DNA from: Mantamonas sphyraenae
Taxonomy: Eukaryota; CRuMs; Mantamonadidae
Reading direction: 5' to 3'
Assembly (NCBI GenBank): GCA_026936335.1
Contig: JAPMXV010000019.1
Location: 124,001-188,000 of the forward strand
Length of the DNA stretch: 64,000 nucleotides
Part shown: positions 62,076 through 64,000 of the stretch, piece by piece
Numbering within the stretch: position 1 is the first letter of the stretch
Layout: every line of letters begins with the position of its first letter
Notes under the pieces: generated by a model
What the model was told of the DNA's origin: nothing
What the model saw: only the letters and a program-made list of their open reading frames with translations
The model's database searches: none
Translations under genes and position numbers: made by a program

Positions 62076-64000
62076 TCAACATTCTTCCTTCTCCCATTTG
62101 GCTTGCAGCAGCACGAAAAAGTCGGTTGGGTCTTCGTCCGCCCCGTCCACCACCAGCGTCATGCCCTTCAAGGACTTTTCCGAGTGCATCCTGTGCATGC
62201 CTCGTGTCGGCTGCACCACTTTGTCCAGCGATTCGATCTCCTTGGGAAACTGGGCCGCCACCTCGCTGAACTTTTTGTGCGTCAGGCGATACAGCACTGC
62301 CCCTTCCTCGCTGCTCACACGCACACGCCATACGCGCGGTGTGTTGGGCATCAGAAGCGCATACTCCCCAAAGAATGCACCGGGTTCCAGTTTGCGGAAC
62401 ACGCGGTCCGTTGTCTTGTTCACTTGGGCGCACTCGCCGTCCATCAGAAAGTACATCTCCGCACCAGGCTCCCCCTGCTCAATCACAATCTCGCCTTGCG
62501 CAAACTTGACCACGTCCAGCCGCTCCAGCATCGCCTTGCGGAACTCCACGCTCGTCTCTGTAAACAGACACGTGCTCTTCAGCAGCGTCTGGAACAGATC
62601 AATCGCCCCTTCCTTTGCCTTGCGCTTCGACATGTGTGCTCGCAAAGACGCCCAGTTGCTCGTTCGCCCTCCCTCCTTTGCCGTCACAATGTCTCGCAGT
62701 CGCTTCTTGGCTCGTTTCGCATTCTCCGACAATCCACTCGATGCCCTCGTTTCGCTGCTGCTTCCACCGCTGCCGCTGCTGCTGCCTCCACTGCTGTTGC
62801 CACTCTCCCCACCCTTTTGCTCGTCATCCATCACCTGATCCAACAGGTGGCGTGTCTCGTTCAGTCGTGCCACCTCCTCCTCACCCGTGCTGTTCTTGCG
62901 CGTGCGTCGTGGTTTCAACGGTTGCTTCAGGTGGCCATCATCGTCACCTTCGGGCGCCATGCAACTCTCCAGACGCGCTTCTGCCACAGCGGCGATCTTG
63001 GCCGTCTCTTCCGGAAAGTGTGTCAACACCTCGTCAAACTCTGTGCGTCCCAGACGAAAGCATGTCGACACGCTCATCGACTTTACACTCATGGTGCGAG
63101 CCGTCTCAAACAGCAGGGCGATCTCTCCAAAGAATGTCCCTGGCGGCAACACCGTCACCTCGTTGCCCTTTTCATCCACCACTGCCACTGTGCCCATCGT
63201 CAGGAAGTACATATCTTCCGCCTCCTCCCCTTGCCGGATGATGTACTCGTTCTCACCGTACACCACGGGCTCGAACATCTGCAGCAATGCCATCTTAAAG
63301 TCGTTGTTCGAGTCCGCCAGCGTCTGCAGCATGTCCGTCGCCGACTGCCTTCGACCCACCTCTGTCTCTGCATCCACCGTCAGTGACAACGAGCTTTGCA
63401 GCATATCTTCGTCTTCGTACTCATCCTCGTCCTCGTACTCCTCGCCCTCTTCGCCCTCTTCGCCCTCTTCACCCTCCTCGTCCTCGTACTCGTACTCATC
63501 GCCCTCCTCCCCTTCTTCATCCTCGTACTCGTCTCCCTCTTCGTACTCTTCTCCCTCCTCCTCTTCTTCGTCTTCGTCATCGTCGATGCGCCGCACCGCA
63601 AAAGGCTTCTGCTTCTGACGCACGTTTTGCGTGTCCACACGCAGCTCCGAGCTCAGATTGCGCTCCAGACCAGGTTTGCTGTTCAGTTCCTGATTGTTGT
63701 TCTCCGTTGCGTCGGTGCTCTCTTCGCCCGCCTTCTCCGTTGTCGACTCCTTGTGCATGGGTGCCCCGGCATGTTGCACCTCGTCCTCCGGATCGACGGG
63801 CAGCGTGATCTCCGGCATGTCCTTCAGGCCGATCTCCTCAGCCACGGCTTCGTCATCCATGTGCTGTTGCTTCTGCTCTGCCGTCGGCGTGGCCACAGGG
63901 GTGACTTCCGCAGCGCTCATCTCGCCCATCTCGGGCTGGTCCTCCTCCTCCTGCGCCACAGGGCCCTCCCTACGCTTGTCCTCGCGCAGGCGACTGCTGC
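62076..64000 (-). CDS. Protein with two cyclic-nucleotide-binding domains (PKA regulatory subunit-like), 5' end outside window
   Basis: The frame is open through the right edge of the window, so the N-terminus is missing. At least 640 residues are visible. Two cyclic-nucleotide-binding domains are present. The first has VVYGENEYIIRQGEEAEDMY, then FFGEIALLFETARTMSV, whose cassette has the expected Glu and Arg for cyclic phosphate binding. The second has VKFAQGEIVIEQGEPGAEMY, then FFGEYALLMPNTPRVWRV with the Glu and a shifted Arg, so it may bind less well. A Lys/Arg and Ser-rich linker (KPRRTRKNST) lies between the domains. The N-terminal region has Glu/Asp/Tyr repeats (EEGEEYEEGDEYEDEEG). It lacks a clear dimerisation and inhibitor site in the visible part. 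It may be a PKA regulatory subunit or another cNMP effector. Confidence 0.86.
   Translation of the reverse strand, partial: SSRLREDKRREGPVAQEEEDQPEMGEMSAAEVTPVATPTAEQKQQHMDDEAVAEEIGLKDMPEITLPVDPEDEVQHAGAPMHKESTTEKAGEESTDATENNNQELNSKPGLERNLSSELRVDTQNVRQKQKPFAVRRIDDDEDEEEEEGEEYEEGDEYEDEEGEEGDEYEYEDEEGEEGEEGEEGEEYEDEDEYEDEDMLQSSLSLTVDAETEVGRRQSATDMLQTLADSNNDFKMALLQMFEPVVYGENEYIIRQGEEAEDMYFLTMGTVAVVDEKGNEVTVLPPGTFFGEIALLFETARTMSVKSMSVSTCFRLGRTEFDEVLTHFPEETAKIAAVAEARLESCMAPEGDDDGHLKQPLKPRRTRKNSTGEEEVARLNETRHLLDQVMDDEQKGGESGNSSGGSSSGSGGSSSETRASSGLSENAKRAKKRLRDIVTAKEGGRTSNWASLRAHMSKRKAKEGAIDLFQTLLKSTCLFTETSVEFRKAMLERLDVVKFAQGEIVIEQGEPGAEMYFLMDGECAQVNKTTDRVFRKLEPGAFFGEYALLMPNTPRVWRVRVSSEEGAVLYRLTHKKFSEVAAQFPKEIESLDKVVQPTRGMHRMHSEKSLKGMTLVVDGADEDPTDFFVLLQAKWEKEEC
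63400..63590 (-). repeat. Acidic tandem repeat coding Glu/Asp/Tyr units
   Basis: Repeated CTCGTCCTCGTACTC and CTCGCCCTCTTC units encode YEDEDEYEDED and EEGEEGEEGEEYED stretches in the cyclic-nucleotide-binding protein. Confidence 0.85.

Overview
This is nuclear DNA from a eukaryote. Thirty-three protein-coding genes are packed on both strands, most broken by short GT-AG introns. Summed exon lengths keep frame in nearly every model, which supports the splice sites chosen. The DNA is GC-rich, uses the standard code and holds many Ser/Gln/Asp/Glu trinucleotide runs and (CA)n/(TG)n tracts. Two axonemal proteins (DRC8, a CFAP210-like protein) imply motile cilia. A GCN5 with an animal-type PCAF N-terminal domain, a WH2/poly-proline WIP-like protein, a calpain and a DASH-type Dad1 together suggest a flagellated unicellular relative of animals and fungi. 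That placement is inference, not proof.

Layout. 1-5.3 kb: a partial coiled-coil protein, DRC8, an unrecognised MIT-like protein and ACBD6. 5.3-15 kb: a calpain with three domain-III copies, COQ10, an ankyrin membrane protein, a TRAPPC14-like protein, an inositol polyphosphate kinase and a GT54-like glycosyltransferase. 15.2-20.8 kb: a very large Fanzor (eukaryotic TnpB-like RNA-guided nuclease) gene, the only mobile-element-type gene seen and the most unusual item. 21.4-32.1 kb: pyruvate kinase, LRRC40, Dad1, an SH3 protein, a C1orf43-like protein, a RIB7-type reductase and GCN5. 32.2-44.3 kb: NSE4, a WIP-like protein, ARPC2, a delta-9 desaturase with cytochrome b5 domain, a vicinal-oxygen-chelate protein and RPL6. 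44.4-64 kb: SRP72, SSF1/PPAN, a protein with a domain usually called plant-specific (TIGR01589), a CLU-like TPR/UBA protein, a CFAP210-like protein, a dual-specificity phosphatase, a stomatin-like protein, an ACL4-like chaperone and a cut-off cyclic-nucleotide-binding protein.

The genes are mostly unrelated housekeeping functions, but some share processes: ribosome biogenesis (RPL6, SSF1, ACL4), actin (WIP-like, ARPC2), cilia (DRC8, CFAP210-like) and chromosome maintenance (Dad1, NSE4, GCN5). Many pairs lie head-to-head with under 100 bp between start codons. Five genes need one frame change to read through; two of these fall in trinucleotide repeats, so assembly indels are the simplest explanation.
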